A stretch of DNA of 64,000 nt from Microbulbifer sp. SAOS-129_SWC (lineage in GTDB: Bacteria > Pseudomonadota > Gammaproteobacteria > Pseudomonadales > Cellvibrionaceae), in assembly GCF_039696035.1 (NCBI RefSeq), contig NZ_CP155567.1:310001-374000 (forward strand), given 5' to 3'. The notes below the pieces were generated by a model. The model was given only the letters and a program-made list of their open reading frames with translations, was not told the DNA's origin and ran no database searches. Positions 39,884 through 48,563 of the stretch are shown here, in pieces (position 1 is the first letter of the stretch; each line of letters opens with the position of its first letter). Both the position numbers and the translations under genes were made by a program.

Positions 39884-42547
39884 GTGATCAATATCGACCT
39901 GAAGCGGCTCGTCGACACCATGACGCCGCATATGCGCGACTCGCTCGAGGGGGCTGCAGGGCTGTGCCTGTCCCAGAGCCAGTACAACGTGGAACTGGAA
40001 CACTGGCTGCTGAAGCTGCTCGATCAGTCGGATACCGATTTCTATCACCTGCTGGAAAAGCACGACGTCAACCCGTCCAACCTGGCCAAGCAACTGGCCG
40101 CCACTATCGCCCGCTTCAAATCCGGTAGCAGCAGACCGGCGGCACTGTCGCCAACCATCGTCGAGGGGGCCAAGAATGCTTGGATGCTGGCCTCCATTGA
40201 CTACGGTCACCGCGCGATCAGCTCCGGTCACTTGCTGGCGGCATTACTGCTAGAGGAAACTTCGCGCCGCCAGTTGCTGGAATCCTGCGCGGAGCTGAAA
40301 AATATCGCACCGGAATCCGTTCGCGAAACGGCCCGCGCCATGTACGGCCAGAGCGGCGAATCTGCGCAATTGCACGGAGTTGGTGCTGGCGATGAGGGAG
40401 CCGCTGCAGTCGCTGCCGCAGCGAGCAGGGCGCCTGCACTGGACAAATACACGATCAACCTGACCGAGCGCGCGAAGAGTGGCGAGATCGATCCGGTGCT
40501 GGGGCGCGACGAGGAGATTCGCCAGTGCATCGATATCCTCACCCGCCGCCGCCAGAACAACCCGATCCTGACCGGTGAGGCCGGCGTCGGCAAGACCGCA
40601 GTTGTCGAGGGCTTTGCCCTGCGTATCGCCAGTGGCGACGTGCCCGAGCCACTACAGGGTGTCGCCGTGCGTACGCTGGATCTCGGTCTCTTGCAGGCCG
40701 GCGCCAGCGTCAAGGGCGAGTTCGAAAACCGCCTGAAATCCGTCATCGAAGAAGTGCGCGCATCCGCCACGCCGATCATCCTGTTTATCGACGAGGCCCA
40801 CACCATGATCGGCGCCGGCGGCAAGGAAGGGCAGGGCGACGCCGCCAACCTGCTCAAGCCGGCACTGGCGCGCGGCGAACTGCGTACCATCGCCGCGACC
40901 ACCTGGGCCGAGTACAAAAAGTATTTCGAGCGCGATCCCGCGCTGACGCGCCGTTTCCAGGTGGTCAAAGTCGAGGAGCCGAGTGAGGACAAAGCCATCG
41001 ACATGATGCGCGGTATCGCCGCAACGCTGGAGGAGCATCACCGCGTGCGCATTCTCGACGAAGCGGTAGTGGCCTCGGTCAAACTGTCCCACCGCTATAT
41101 CCCGGGGCGCCAGCTGCCGGACAAATCCGTCAGTTTACTGGACACCGCCTGTGCCCGCGTGGCCCTGGCCCAGTCTGCCACCCCGGCAGCCATAGAGGAG
41201 GCCCAGCGCATCATATCCCGCTGCGAGACCACCAGTGCCAAATTACAGCGCGAGAATGCCGCTACCGGTGCCCACGAGGAGCAGCTGCAAGCGCTGGCCG
41301 AAATCAGCGCCGAGGCCCAATCGCGCCTCGACCGCCTGGAAGAGCAGCGCCGCCAGGAGACCGAATTGGTGGGGCAGATCCAGCAGCTGCGCGAGCAGAT
41401 TGATCAGCAGTTCCAGAGCCGGCTGGCGGGCGACGCGAGCGCGGACGATTCCGCCATGGCAGATCTCAAACAGCAGCTGCAGTCACTGCATGAACAGCTG
41501 CGAGAAGTGCAGGGTGATACCCCGCTGATGCAGCCGGCCGTAGATGAGCAGGCCATCGCCGAAGTCATTGCCAACTGGACCGGCATCCCGGTCGGCAAGA
41601 TGGTCAGCGATGAAATCATCTCGGTACAGAGTCTGGCCGAGCGCCTGAACCGTCGCGTTATCGGCCAGCCGCATGCGCTGGAGGCGGTGGCCCAGGCGAT
41701 TCGTACTTCCCGGGCCGGGCTCACCGATCCGCGTAAACCGGTGGGTGTGTTCATGTTTTGTGGCACCAGCGGCGTGGGCAAGACTGAAACCGCATTGGCC
41801 CTGGCCGATGAGCTGTTTGGCGGCGAGCAGAATATCACCACAATCAACATGGCCGAGTTCAAAGAAGAGCACAAGGTCTCCATGTTGCTGGGCTCTCCCC
41901 CCGGCTATGTGGGTTACGGCGAGGGTGGCGTACTGACCGAAGCGGCGCGGCGCAAGCCATACTCGGTCATCCTGCTCGACGAAATGGAGAAAGCGCACCC
42001 GGGCGTGCAGGATATTTTCTACAACCTGTTTGATAAAGGCACGATCAAGGACGGTGAAGGACGGGATATCGACTTCAAAAACACTGTCATCATCATGACC
42101 TCGAACGCCGGTGAAGATGCCATTCGCGCGATCTTCGATCAGGTGGAGGAAAAACCGGAGCCGGACGTACTGCTGGAAAATATCCGTCCGTACCTGCTGC
42201 AGAAGTTCAAGCCCGCCTTCCTCGGGCGCGCCAATGTAGTTGCCTACTACCCGCTCGATGACGAGAACCTGGTGGAAATCTGCAAGATCAATATGCGTCG
42301 TATCGAAAAGCGTGTACAGGAACACTATGGCGCGGCCTTCAGCTATGACGAAGATGTTCTGATCAATATCGTTGCCCGCTGCCAGGAATCCGATACCGGT
42401 GCACGCAATATTGAAGTGATCCTGAACCGCACACTGTTACCGTCACTGGCCAGCGAGTGTCTGGACAAGATGGCAAAAGGCGAAGAAGTTGCGGCCATTC
42501 ATATTGGCGCAACGGCAGAAGGTGATTTCAGTTACCAGGTAAGCTGA
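39884..42547 (+). CDS. tssH: T6SS sheath-recycling ATPase TssH (ClpV)
   Basis: AAA+ ATPase that disassembles contracted sheath for reuse. The 887 residues comprise an N-terminal ClpN domain, a first AAA+ domain with Walker A GEAGVGKT (231-238) and Walker B LFIDEAH, a coiled-coil M domain rich in Gln and Glu, and a second AAA+ domain with GTSGVGKTE (from 627) and VILLDEMEKAHPG. GTG 39884 has AGGA 9 bp upstream and begins the conserved INIDLKRLVDTM; TTG 39851 extends the frame without family similarity. It closes the rightward operon. Confidence 0.96.
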   Translation: MINIDLKRLVDTMTPHMRDSLEGAAGLCLSQSQYNVELEHWLLKLLDQSDTDFYHLLEKHDVNPSNLAKQLAATIARFKSGSSRPAALSPTIVEGAKNAWMLASIDYGHRAISSGHLLAALLLEETSRRQLLESCAELKNIAPESVRETARAMYGQSGESAQLHGVGAGDEGAAAVAAAASRAPALDKYTINLTERAKSGEIDPVLGRDEEIRQCIDILTRRRQNNPILTGEAGVGKTAVVEGFALRIASGDVPEPLQGVAVRTLDLGLLQAGASVKGEFENRLKSVIEEVRASATPIILFIDEAHTMIGAGGKEGQGDAANLLKPALARGELRTIAATTWAEYKKYFERDPALTRRFQVVKVEEPSEDKAIDMMRGIAATLEEHHRVRILDEAVVASVKLSHRYIPGRQLPDKSVSLLDTACARVALAQSATPAAIEEAQRIISRCETTSAKLQRENAATGAHEEQLQALAEISAEAQSRLDRLEEQRRQETELVGQIQQLREQIDQQFQSRLAGDASADDSAMADLKQQLQSLHEQLREVQGDTPLMQPAVDEQAIAEVIANWTGIPVGKMVSDEIISVQSLAERLNRRVIGQPHALEAVAQAIRTSRAGLTDPRKPVGVFMFCGTSGVGKTETALALADELFGGEQNITTINMAEFKEEHKVSMLLGSPPGYVGYGEGGVLTEAARRKPYSVILLDEMEKAHPGVQDIFYNLFDKGTIKDGEGRDIDFKNTVIIMTSNAGEDAIRAIFDQVEEKPEPDVLLENIRPYLLQKFKPAFLGRANVVAYYPLDDENLVEICKINMRRIEKRVQEHYGAAFSYDEDVLINIVARCQESDTGARNIEVILNRTLLPSLASECLDKMAKGEEVAAIHIGATAEGDFSYQVS

Positions 42548-42559
42548 CTGACACAGTTA

Positions 42560-42590
42560 CCCCGCCATCCGGTGTGCCCGGATGGCGGGG
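42560..42590. terminator. Bidirectional terminator between tssH and the leftward effector module
   Basis: A perfect 13-bp stem, CCCCGCCATCCGG/CCGGATGGCGGGG, with a 5-base loop lies in the 76-bp convergent gap. There is no T tract on either side, but its size and position make it the likely transcription boundary. Confidence 0.7.
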
Positions 42591-42623
42591 CAGCAGTAGG
42601 CATGTCCAATTGGTCGGGTGCGT

Positions 42624-43331
42624 TCAGAAGAGTATCGCGTACATCAGCATGCTTGCGAATGCCGCCATTAAATATAAATAGCCACTCATAAAGGACAGCC
42701 CACCCGAGGATCCGGCTTCCATGACGCGAAATGCCCTTTGCAGGGCAATTAACAGCATGCCGAGCCCCGCCAACATTGCATACCAGTAGTGACCGGTGAA
42801 AAACGGGAGTATCGTCACTGCCAGAACCAGGGCAAGAGTCGAGAGTGAGATGCCGTCGTTGCTTTTTCGGGTCATCGTGACGCAGAAAACGCTAAAATAG
42901 GTCAAATAGGCCCAGAACCCCGTTCCCCGTTGGTGAGACGAAAAAGTCTCTGACGTGTCGGCACTGACAGTTACTTGTGACTCGGACAGTACTCCGTGGT
43001 GAAAGAGCAGAAAGTACACAAGAATACTAATCAGGTAGCTTCCAGGGGTAAGAGCCAACACCTCGGGTGAAGTATCAAGCCGGCCCATTTGGTAGCAGAT
43101 ACGCTGGGTAAGGTAGGAAACCAAAATAACCGGCAGAGTCAGAATCAGGCTGGTCCAGAAATGTTCTGTATAAAATAGAGACAGAAACGGTGCCAGTAAA
43201 ACGAGATCACTGAGGTGGTCCGCCCTGTGGATTTTCTTTGTGCTCTGTGCCCGGCAATCGAGGCAGACTAGGGCTACAGAAGAAGCTGTTGCCGCGACAA
43301 TTAACGGCGTTATTGCTGGCATGCCTTCCAT
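42624..43331 (-). CDS. Polytopic membrane protein, possible effector immunity
   Basis: A 235-residue protein I do not recognise by family. It has about seven hydrophobic helices (for example VILVSYL, GSYLISILVYFLLFHHG, FWAYLTYFSVFCVTM, and LALVLAVTILPFFTGHYWYA). It is the last gene of the leftward module, 33 bp after the lipase gene, a position typical of immunity proteins. An inner-membrane protein could protect against a lipase acting on the membrane from the periplasm. ATG 43331 follows GAGAGG. Base composition here is more A+T rich than the T6SS core, suggesting the pair was acquired separately. Confidence 0.6.
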   Translation of the reverse strand: MEGMPAITPLIVAATASSVALVCLDCRAQSTKKIHRADHLSDLVLLAPFLSLFYTEHFWTSLILTLPVILVSYLTQRICYQMGRLDTSPEVLALTPGSYLISILVYFLLFHHGVLSESQVTVSADTSETFSSHQRGTGFWAYLTYFSVFCVTMTRKSNDGISLSTLALVLAVTILPFFTGHYWYAMLAGLGMLLIALQRAFRVMEAGSSGGLSFMSGYLYLMAAFASMLMYAILF

Positions 43332-43364
43332 AGCCCTCTCGCTGAACAGATGGCGGACAAAGGT

Positions 43365-44522
43365 TTAGTCCACCAGACGTCCCGCCCGCATCACCAGATC
43401 GGCCACAGCATGATGGACTCTGAGGAAAATCATCCTGATAAAGGCCACGGTGATATTGGCGCCATCGGTCACTTTCACACCAATCAGTTGTGCCAAACGC
43501 TTGATTAGCCGCAGCACCCAGAACGAAATATCCTTGCTGAACTGGTAAGCCTTGTGCATAAAGATAGCCAGCCTATCCAGCAGGGTGAAGGATGTCCCAC
43601 CGGCTACCACCAGTGCGATACCGGCGAGCTGGGCGATTTTCTTCAGCACCCAGATCAATGCCTCACTCGCCATCCACGCCGTATTCAGCGAAAGCGAGAC
43701 TAACGAATCAGATTTCAGCCAGGCCTCCACGCTTTGCTCGAGGTCTCCCTGTGGCCGCCGCTTCTTCATGGTCTCCCAGTCCAGGCTGGTGCCGTTGGGG
43801 GCAACGGAAGATACATAGTTCCCCATTTTGTGGTGCTGGATCGGGTTCAGGGAGTTCGGCGAGGGCATCTGAAAATCTCCAGTACCGCCATCGGGAACAT
43901 GAATGAACGGCCATGTGGGTACCATAGGTACCGGGTCGTTACGATGGTAGACGCGGTAAATGTTGTCCTCTTTCAGTCGACGCTTACAGCCACTGGCAAA
44001 ATGATCGAGACCGACCCGCGGGCTACCGAACGTATAGAGTTTCACGGTCTTTCCGGTTGATGCTACCAGCCAGTCTGCCGCTAGCGTCGCCAGTGCGCCA
44101 CCTAGGCTGTGGCCGATGCAGTGGATGGTGTGAACTTCAGGAGGCAACTCCTGGGCAAAACTCTTGAGCTGTGGGAAAAAAGAAAGAAATGTGTAATAGA
44201 AGCCCTGATGCACAGCGCCGCCGGTGTGAAATCGGCGGACGCCGGCATTGAGGTCCGTCAATGCATCGTATCCACTGGCAGTGCCTTTCAGTGCAACCAG
44301 CGCATGGCCTTTATAGCGATTGATGCCGCAGGCAGCGACACCCATGGTGTGTTCACTTTTCAGGAAAACCAGTGCGCCGGTTTTTCCTTTCAGTTTTTCT
44401 GAAGTTTCCCCGTTTATCGAAAAGTCTTCGGAATAGGTTTCGATAAAGAGCTCTCGCGTGCCGGAATTTTTGATCAGGTAAATATCGTCGGCCACTCTGG
44501 CGCTGTACTCAGGTGTCATCAT
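43365..44522 (-). CDS. Class 3 lipase, likely T6SS phospholipase effector
   Basis: A 385-residue Lipase_3-fold protein. The catalytic triad is visible: S139 in GHSLGG (137-142), D196 in HRNDPVPM and H231 in IQHHKMGNY. TFGSPRVG is the strand after the nucleophile. There is no Sec signal, as expected for a T6SS cargo. The C-terminal 100 residues contain hydrophobic stretches (IAQLAGIALVVAGGTSF, ITVAFIRMIFL) that may insert in membranes. Its place behind hcp, vgrG and PAAR and before a membrane protein supports the effector call; Tle2-type effectors share this fold, but I cannot assign a Tle class. Confidence 0.82.
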   Translation of the reverse strand: MMTPEYSARVADDIYLIKNSGTRELFIETYSEDFSINGETSEKLKGKTGALVFLKSEHTMGVAACGINRYKGHALVALKGTASGYDALTDLNAGVRRFHTGGAVHQGFYYTFLSFFPQLKSFAQELPPEVHTIHCIGHSLGGALATLAADWLVASTGKTVKLYTFGSPRVGLDHFASGCKRRLKEDNIYRVYHRNDPVPMVPTWPFIHVPDGGTGDFQMPSPNSLNPIQHHKMGNYVSSVAPNGTSLDWETMKKRRPQGDLEQSVEAWLKSDSLVSLSLNTAWMASEALIWVLKKIAQLAGIALVVAGGTSFTLLDRLAIFMHKAYQFSKDISFWVLRLIKRLAQLIGVKVTDGANITVAFIRMIFLRVHHAVADLVMRAGRLVD

Positions 44523-44553
44523 CTTTCGATCCGTCGAAAATGGCTGTTGCAGA

Positions 44554-45030
44554 TTAATTGAAGGTACAGGATGTCTTCAGGATAGAATCGAAGACGCGTT
44601 GTATTTTGGGCTCGTCGGAAAGCTCACAGGCAAGCTCGAAAGGCTTGCCGTTCTGCTCGGAGTTTTCTCCGGGATCTCGCTTCGCGTAGACCCATATTTT
44701 GTAATTCTTTCCATCGTATTCAACGTTGATAACCTGGGACGATACAAATTCGACCGGCATCACCTGGGTGATCGAGCTTTCATGGGTTGCGGGAAGTTCT
44801 ACCCGGCCGGAGTCATCGGCAGTGAAAGTATCGACGATTTCCTCCTTCCAATTGACCGAGCGTATCACCTTGGCGCCCGCTGCCGGCTCTCCGTTCGCGG
44901 TCAGTTTGAGTTGCATTTCGGAAAACGTGCATGCCTTGAACGGGTTGAGGAAAGCCATTGCGTTGCCTTGTACCGGGATATAAAAAAGAAGTAGGAGCAG
45001 CCAGGTCGTTCTGGCCGATAGTAATTTCAT
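44554..45030 (-). CDS. Small exported protein, DUF6795-like
   Basis: A 158-residue protein with a Sec signal peptide (TTWLLLLLFYIPVQGNA) and a mature domain of Greek-key or carboxypeptidase-regulatory type: LKLTANGEPAAGAKVIRSV, TADDSGRVELPA, EYDGKNYKIWVYAKRDPGEN. This matches proteins catalogued as DUF6795, often found beside T6SS genes, from memory and not checked by a search. Sitting between PAAR and the lipase, it may be a periplasmic immunity protein. ATG 45030 is chosen because the signal peptide begins there; the frame is open to 45138. Confidence 0.7.
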   Translation of the reverse strand: MKLLSARTTWLLLLLFYIPVQGNAMAFLNPFKACTFSEMQLKLTANGEPAAGAKVIRSVNWKEEIVDTFTADDSGRVELPATHESSITQVMPVEFVSSQVINVEYDGKNYKIWVYAKRDPGENSEQNGKPFELACELSDEPKIQRVFDSILKTSCTFN

Positions 45031-45110
45031 CACATCGTCTCTGTGGATTATGCGGGTTTTATCCGCAAAAAAGTGGCATCTCTTCAAGGGGTGACTGTGA
45101 ACTTTTCGGC

Positions 45111-45404
45111 CTATCCGCCAATTAATACGGTTGGGCACCCGATTACTATCTTACCGCCATGGGCGGTAGTGTCGCCCATCCTCGCCGCCGGCTTTTTCTG
45201 AATCAATACCGTCGTGCTGCCCATTGCCACGGTGTCAGGCGGTCCCACACAGGTGCAGGTGCTGCCAACGGTCGCCGACGGCATACCGCCGATAATCACC
45301 GTCGGGCCGCCGGGGCTCAGGATGGGGCCTCCGACATGGGGTACGGTGCCGGTGACCATCGGGCAGACGTGCATGTCGGTGATTCGCGATGCCGGTTTTC
45401 CCAT
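45111..45404 (-). CDS. PAAR-domain spike-tip protein
   Basis: Forms the sharp tip on VgrG and carries effectors. The 97 residues are almost all PAAR: MGKPASRITDMHVCPMVTG at the start, then GGPILSPGGPTVIIGGMPSA, and the MGSTTVLIQKKPAARMGD repeat. Cys and His residues that bind the apical metal are present. There is no fused toxin domain, so the lipase must be loaded as a separate cargo. It starts 3 bp after the adaptor-like gene. Confidence 0.94.
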   Translation of the reverse strand: MGKPASRITDMHVCPMVTGTVPHVGGPILSPGGPTVIIGGMPSATVGSTCTCVGPPDTVAMGSTTVLIQKKPAARMGDTTAHGGKIVIGCPTVLIGG

Positions 45405-45407
45405 GTG

Positions 45408-45986
45408 TCAGGCCTCGATGCGTCCATTGCCACCGCGCGCCAGACTCAGGCCCTGTTGCAGGTAGCGAATAAACTGTTTATCCGGATTGACCGGGTCGGA
45501 GAATGCGGCGGCAAGGGTCACTGCGCCAGCCACGGCGTGGGCGTACAGGTGCTCAGGAGGCTCCACAACCGGCTCACCCTCTGCAGCCAGGCTGCCGTGA
45601 CACCAGCTCGCGGCCGTAGCAGCCCAGCCTGCGGGGGTTTTATACTTGGTTTTTTCACCCAGCCGCTTGCAGCGCATGCGCGCCTCTTCCGAGGGCTTCT
45701 TTACCCAGCCCTCCGCCGCTGTCAATGCATTGAGGTTGTCCTCATCGGTCTGCGGGTTCTGGACATCCCGCGCCGCCAGACACGCCCACCAGACCGCCTC
45801 GCGCTTGGGCAGGCCGTGGGCGAGCAGTTTGATGGCATCGGGGTAGAGGCCCACTTCCATTAGCCGATCGATGCTGACTTCCGGGGCGGTGTCGGGCACC
45901 AGGTGTTCCTCAGCCTCTTCACTGACCTCGAAGTGCTGGAGCAATTCTTCTGCGGTCACTGCCTGGACTTTTATCAGATCCGTCAT
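45408..45986 (-). CDS. T6SS adaptor-like protein, DUF6931-like
   Basis: A 192-residue helical protein placed between vgrG and PAAR. The conserved block LPKREAVWWACLAARDVQ, then AAEGWVKKPSEEARMRCKRL and PAGWAATAASWCHGSL, matches a family I recall as DUF6931, commonly encoded beside PAAR genes. Its role is unproved; a chaperone or loading function for the tip is a reasonable guess. It starts 11 bp after the vgrG stop and ends 3 bp before PAAR, so the three are co-translated. Confidence 0.68.
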   Translation of the reverse strand: MTDLIKVQAVTAEELLQHFEVSEEAEEHLVPDTAPEVSIDRLMEVGLYPDAIKLLAHGLPKREAVWWACLAARDVQNPQTDEDNLNALTAAEGWVKKPSEEARMRCKRLGEKTKYKTPAGWAATAASWCHGSLAAEGEPVVEPPEHLYAHAVAGAVTLAAAFSDPVNPDKQFIRYLQQGLSLARGGNGRIEA

Positions 45987-45997
45987 TGCTCACTCCA

Positions 45998-47905
45998 TCA
46001 ATTGATCATGGTGACGCCGCCTTTCAGCGTCAACATGCCGCCACCCTTGACCTCGGCCGTGCCGTCTCCCTTGCAGGACAGGGTGACCCCCTTGATGGTG
46101 ACGCCGCTGGGGGACAGCTTGATACTGCTGCCTCCGACCTTAAGCTCGATAGAGGTTTTCGAGGTGATCTTGATGGCGCCCATGGCGTCGGTTGTCTGTG
46201 TGCCCTTGCTGATTTTCAGGGTGTGATTGCCGGCGCCAAGCGTCGTCTTCTGGTCACCTTTGTCGACCTTGATCAGCTGATCGCCTTTGGCAATGGTGAC
46301 ATTTTCATTGCCATCGGTAACAGTAATGCTGCGGTCCTGCTTGATTTCCAGCGTCTGCTCGTTTTTTATCTTGCCGGTCTGGTCGTGGTGAATCACAAAG
46401 TTGTGATCCTTGCCGGCCTCCATATAGATTTCTTCCTTACCGCCCTTGTCGTCAAAGCGCAGCTCATTGAACTTGCTGCCCTGGTACTCGGTTTTCCAGC
46501 CGCTCTGGGTGGCGGTGTAGTTGGGGCCGGGGTTATCGCCATTGTAAACGGCACCGGTAATCAACGGCCGATCGGGGTCGCCATTGATATAGGTGACGAC
46601 GACCTCCTGCCCCACACGCGGAACAAAGTTTGCTCCCCAGTCCTTGCCGGCGAACGATTGCATGACCCGCACCCAGCAGCTGTTCTGGGAGGAATTCCAC
46701 GGAAACTTAACCTTGATCTGGGTGTACGGATCTTTCGAGCTCTCCGAGGCTGTTGCCTTGACCTCCAGCACTTGTGCCACCTGCGGCGAGTGGATGCGGT
46801 TGCTGTTGGCGATCGGGTCCGGGCGCGGCATCACCTTGGCGGGGATGCAGCTGAAAGTGTTGTGAAAGCGCGTTTCCGCACTGTTGCCGTCAGACGCCTG
46901 CAGGTGCAGCGAGGTCACTAGGTACTTGCCTTTTTCCGAGGACAGCGGGTGATTGAAATTGAAGCGCCCACCGGCGCCAAAGGCCGGGCAGTCGCTGCGG
47001 CCCTGTGCAACGTCGAACAGGGCCTCCTGGGCTTCCATCGCCCGATCAGCCAGTGCCTTATGGTAGCTGTCCTTGAATTTGTGCTTATTCTCCCCGTCCG
47101 CCTCAAAATGATTCAGTCCGTACAGGCTGCGCATATAGCTGGAGACATCGTTGAGTTCACTGGTGGTTTTGACCTGTTGCTTGTTGTCCTTGGTCGCAGT
47201 GTATTCGCTGTAGTCTTTCAGCTCGAAGCCGCCGCCGTGATAGTTGTAGCTGCGGCGCCAGTTGCCCACGGAGTGCATGGCCGGCTGGCTGCCGCCGCCA
47301 TCGTATTCGATCTTTTCGGAGGTGCAATCGAAGAAATCCTGTGGGTCGTCGCACAAGATCAGCTCGTGCTTGCCGTCGGCGTGTGTGAAATAGTAGGCGA
47401 TCCCCTCTTCGGCCATCAGGCGGCTGACAAACTGGAAATCACTCTCGTCAAACTGGACGCAGTACTCCCGCGTAATGTACTCCGCATTCAATTTGACCGT
47501 GAGCTTGATGACCTTGCTGTACTCGCCGAGCACCTCTTCCAGAATCTGCTTCGCGGATTTCTTTTCGAAAACGCGATTCTTACCGCCAAGGCTGGTGAAC
47601 CAGAGGCCGGGGCGTATGACCGCTGTATAACTGCGCATACCCTCCGCATTGACATCATGCATGGAAAAATGCGTGACATAGCCACTGATGTAACGGGGTG
47701 TCTCTGAGTGGTTGACGGTGGCAGTGACAACCTTGCCGACCAGCTTGTCCTGGCTGATGGCGTGATCATCTGAAAGCAATTCCAGCTGATAGCGAAACGG
47801 CTGGGAAATATGCTCCTCACCGTGAATAGAGGTCGCAATCATCGCGTCAGTGCCGACCGGGGTGTCGACCTGAATCATGCGGTTATTTTGACTGAGCGTA
47901 GACAT
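45998..47905 (-). CDS. tssI: T6SS spike protein VgrG (TssI)
   Basis: Trimeric spike that tops the Hcp tube. The 635 residues carry the gp27-like part (PVGTDAMIATSIHGEEHISQ, VQFDESDFQFVSRLMAEEGI), the gp5 OB domain (IKVKFPWNSSQNSCWVRVMQ, PRVGQEVVVTYINGDPDRPL) and a beta-helix needle of repeated Asp/Gly/Lys segments (ITVTDGNENVTIAKGDQLIK). It ends just after the needle, without an evolved toxin domain. It lies 169 bp downstream of hcp, beyond a hairpin. Confidence 0.95.
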   Translation of the reverse strand: MSTLSQNNRMIQVDTPVGTDAMIATSIHGEEHISQPFRYQLELLSDDHAISQDKLVGKVVTATVNHSETPRYISGYVTHFSMHDVNAEGMRSYTAVIRPGLWFTSLGGKNRVFEKKSAKQILEEVLGEYSKVIKLTVKLNAEYITREYCVQFDESDFQFVSRLMAEEGIAYYFTHADGKHELILCDDPQDFFDCTSEKIEYDGGGSQPAMHSVGNWRRSYNYHGGGFELKDYSEYTATKDNKQQVKTTSELNDVSSYMRSLYGLNHFEADGENKHKFKDSYHKALADRAMEAQEALFDVAQGRSDCPAFGAGGRFNFNHPLSSEKGKYLVTSLHLQASDGNSAETRFHNTFSCIPAKVMPRPDPIANSNRIHSPQVAQVLEVKATASESSKDPYTQIKVKFPWNSSQNSCWVRVMQSFAGKDWGANFVPRVGQEVVVTYINGDPDRPLITGAVYNGDNPGPNYTATQSGWKTEYQGSKFNELRFDDKGGKEEIYMEAGKDHNFVIHHDQTGKIKNEQTLEIKQDRSITVTDGNENVTIAKGDQLIKVDKGDQKTTLGAGNHTLKISKGTQTTDAMGAIKITSKTSIELKVGGSSIKLSPSGVTIKGVTLSCKGDGTAEVKGGGMLTLKGGVTMIN

Positions 47906-48015
47906 AATCTGTCCCGTTTACCTGATAGGTGCTCGAAGCAGGTGCTTGCGGTTATTCGCGGGTTATTGCGATTGTTTGGCCAAAGACTCATACAAGCACT
48001 TGGCGAAACAAACGC

Positions 48016-48055
48016 GGGGCCGCGCGCCGGCAATGTTGCTTGCCGGCCGGGCCCC
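48016..48055 (-). terminator. Hairpin between hcp and vgrG
   Basis: GGGGCC and GCCGGCAA pair with TTGCCGGC and GGCCCC around a 6-base loop, with a small internal bulge. It lies 20 bp after the hcp stop. It probably reduces read-through from hcp to vgrG, since much more Hcp than VgrG is needed. Confidence 0.65.
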
Positions 48056-48074
48056 TGCGGGGCGGGAGTTGTCC

Positions 48075-48563
48075 TTAAAGGACAGTAGCCGTGGCCAGGT
48101 CGTAGCCCACGCGCATGTTTTTCGGGTTCTTGTTGGTCTTGTCGGCGTGGTTGAGGTCCGCCTCGATCTTGGAGAAGCTCAGCGAGATGGATTCCTGCGG
48201 CGCACCGCCGGCAGAAGCGCTGATGCTGTAGGAGGAGATGATGGCATCTTCCAGCTTGTAAACGGCATATTTTTCTACAGCGTTGGCGCCGGTCTGAACA
48301 ATATGGAATTCGGCGGTAACGCCCTCATCACCGGACACAGATGCCTTGAACAGGCCGCCGGATGCGGCATCGATGCGCTTGGTTACGGTAATTTCACTAA
48401 TGCTCGGGCGTGAGGCTTCGCGGTTAGCCATGGCGCCGGCCTCCATGCTGATACCGCGGCCAACACCGAAGTTGAAGCTGTCCACTTCAATCCAGTCTTC
48501 GTAGCCTTTGGCGGTAACGTTACCCTTGGGCGCATTGCTGTTGAAGTTCATGTAGATCGCCAT
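48075..48563 (-). CDS. hcp: T6SS tube protein Hcp (TssD)
   Basis: Hexameric ring protein that stacks into the inner tube. The 162 residues begin MAIYMNFNSNAPKGNVTAKG and contain WIEVDSFNFGVGRGIS, SEITVTKRIDAASGGLFKA and EKYAVYKLEDAIISSYSI, all family blocks. ATG 48563 has GAGGG at suitable spacing; the frame is open to 48659 but the extra residues are unrelated. It heads the leftward module and is divergent from the kinase gene. Confidence 0.97.
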   Translation of the reverse strand: MAIYMNFNSNAPKGNVTAKGYEDWIEVDSFNFGVGRGISMEAGAMANREASRPSISEITVTKRIDAASGGLFKASVSGDEGVTAEFHIVQTGANAVEKYAVYKLEDAIISSYSISASAGGAPQESISLSFSKIEADLNHADKTNKNPKNMRVGYDLATATVL

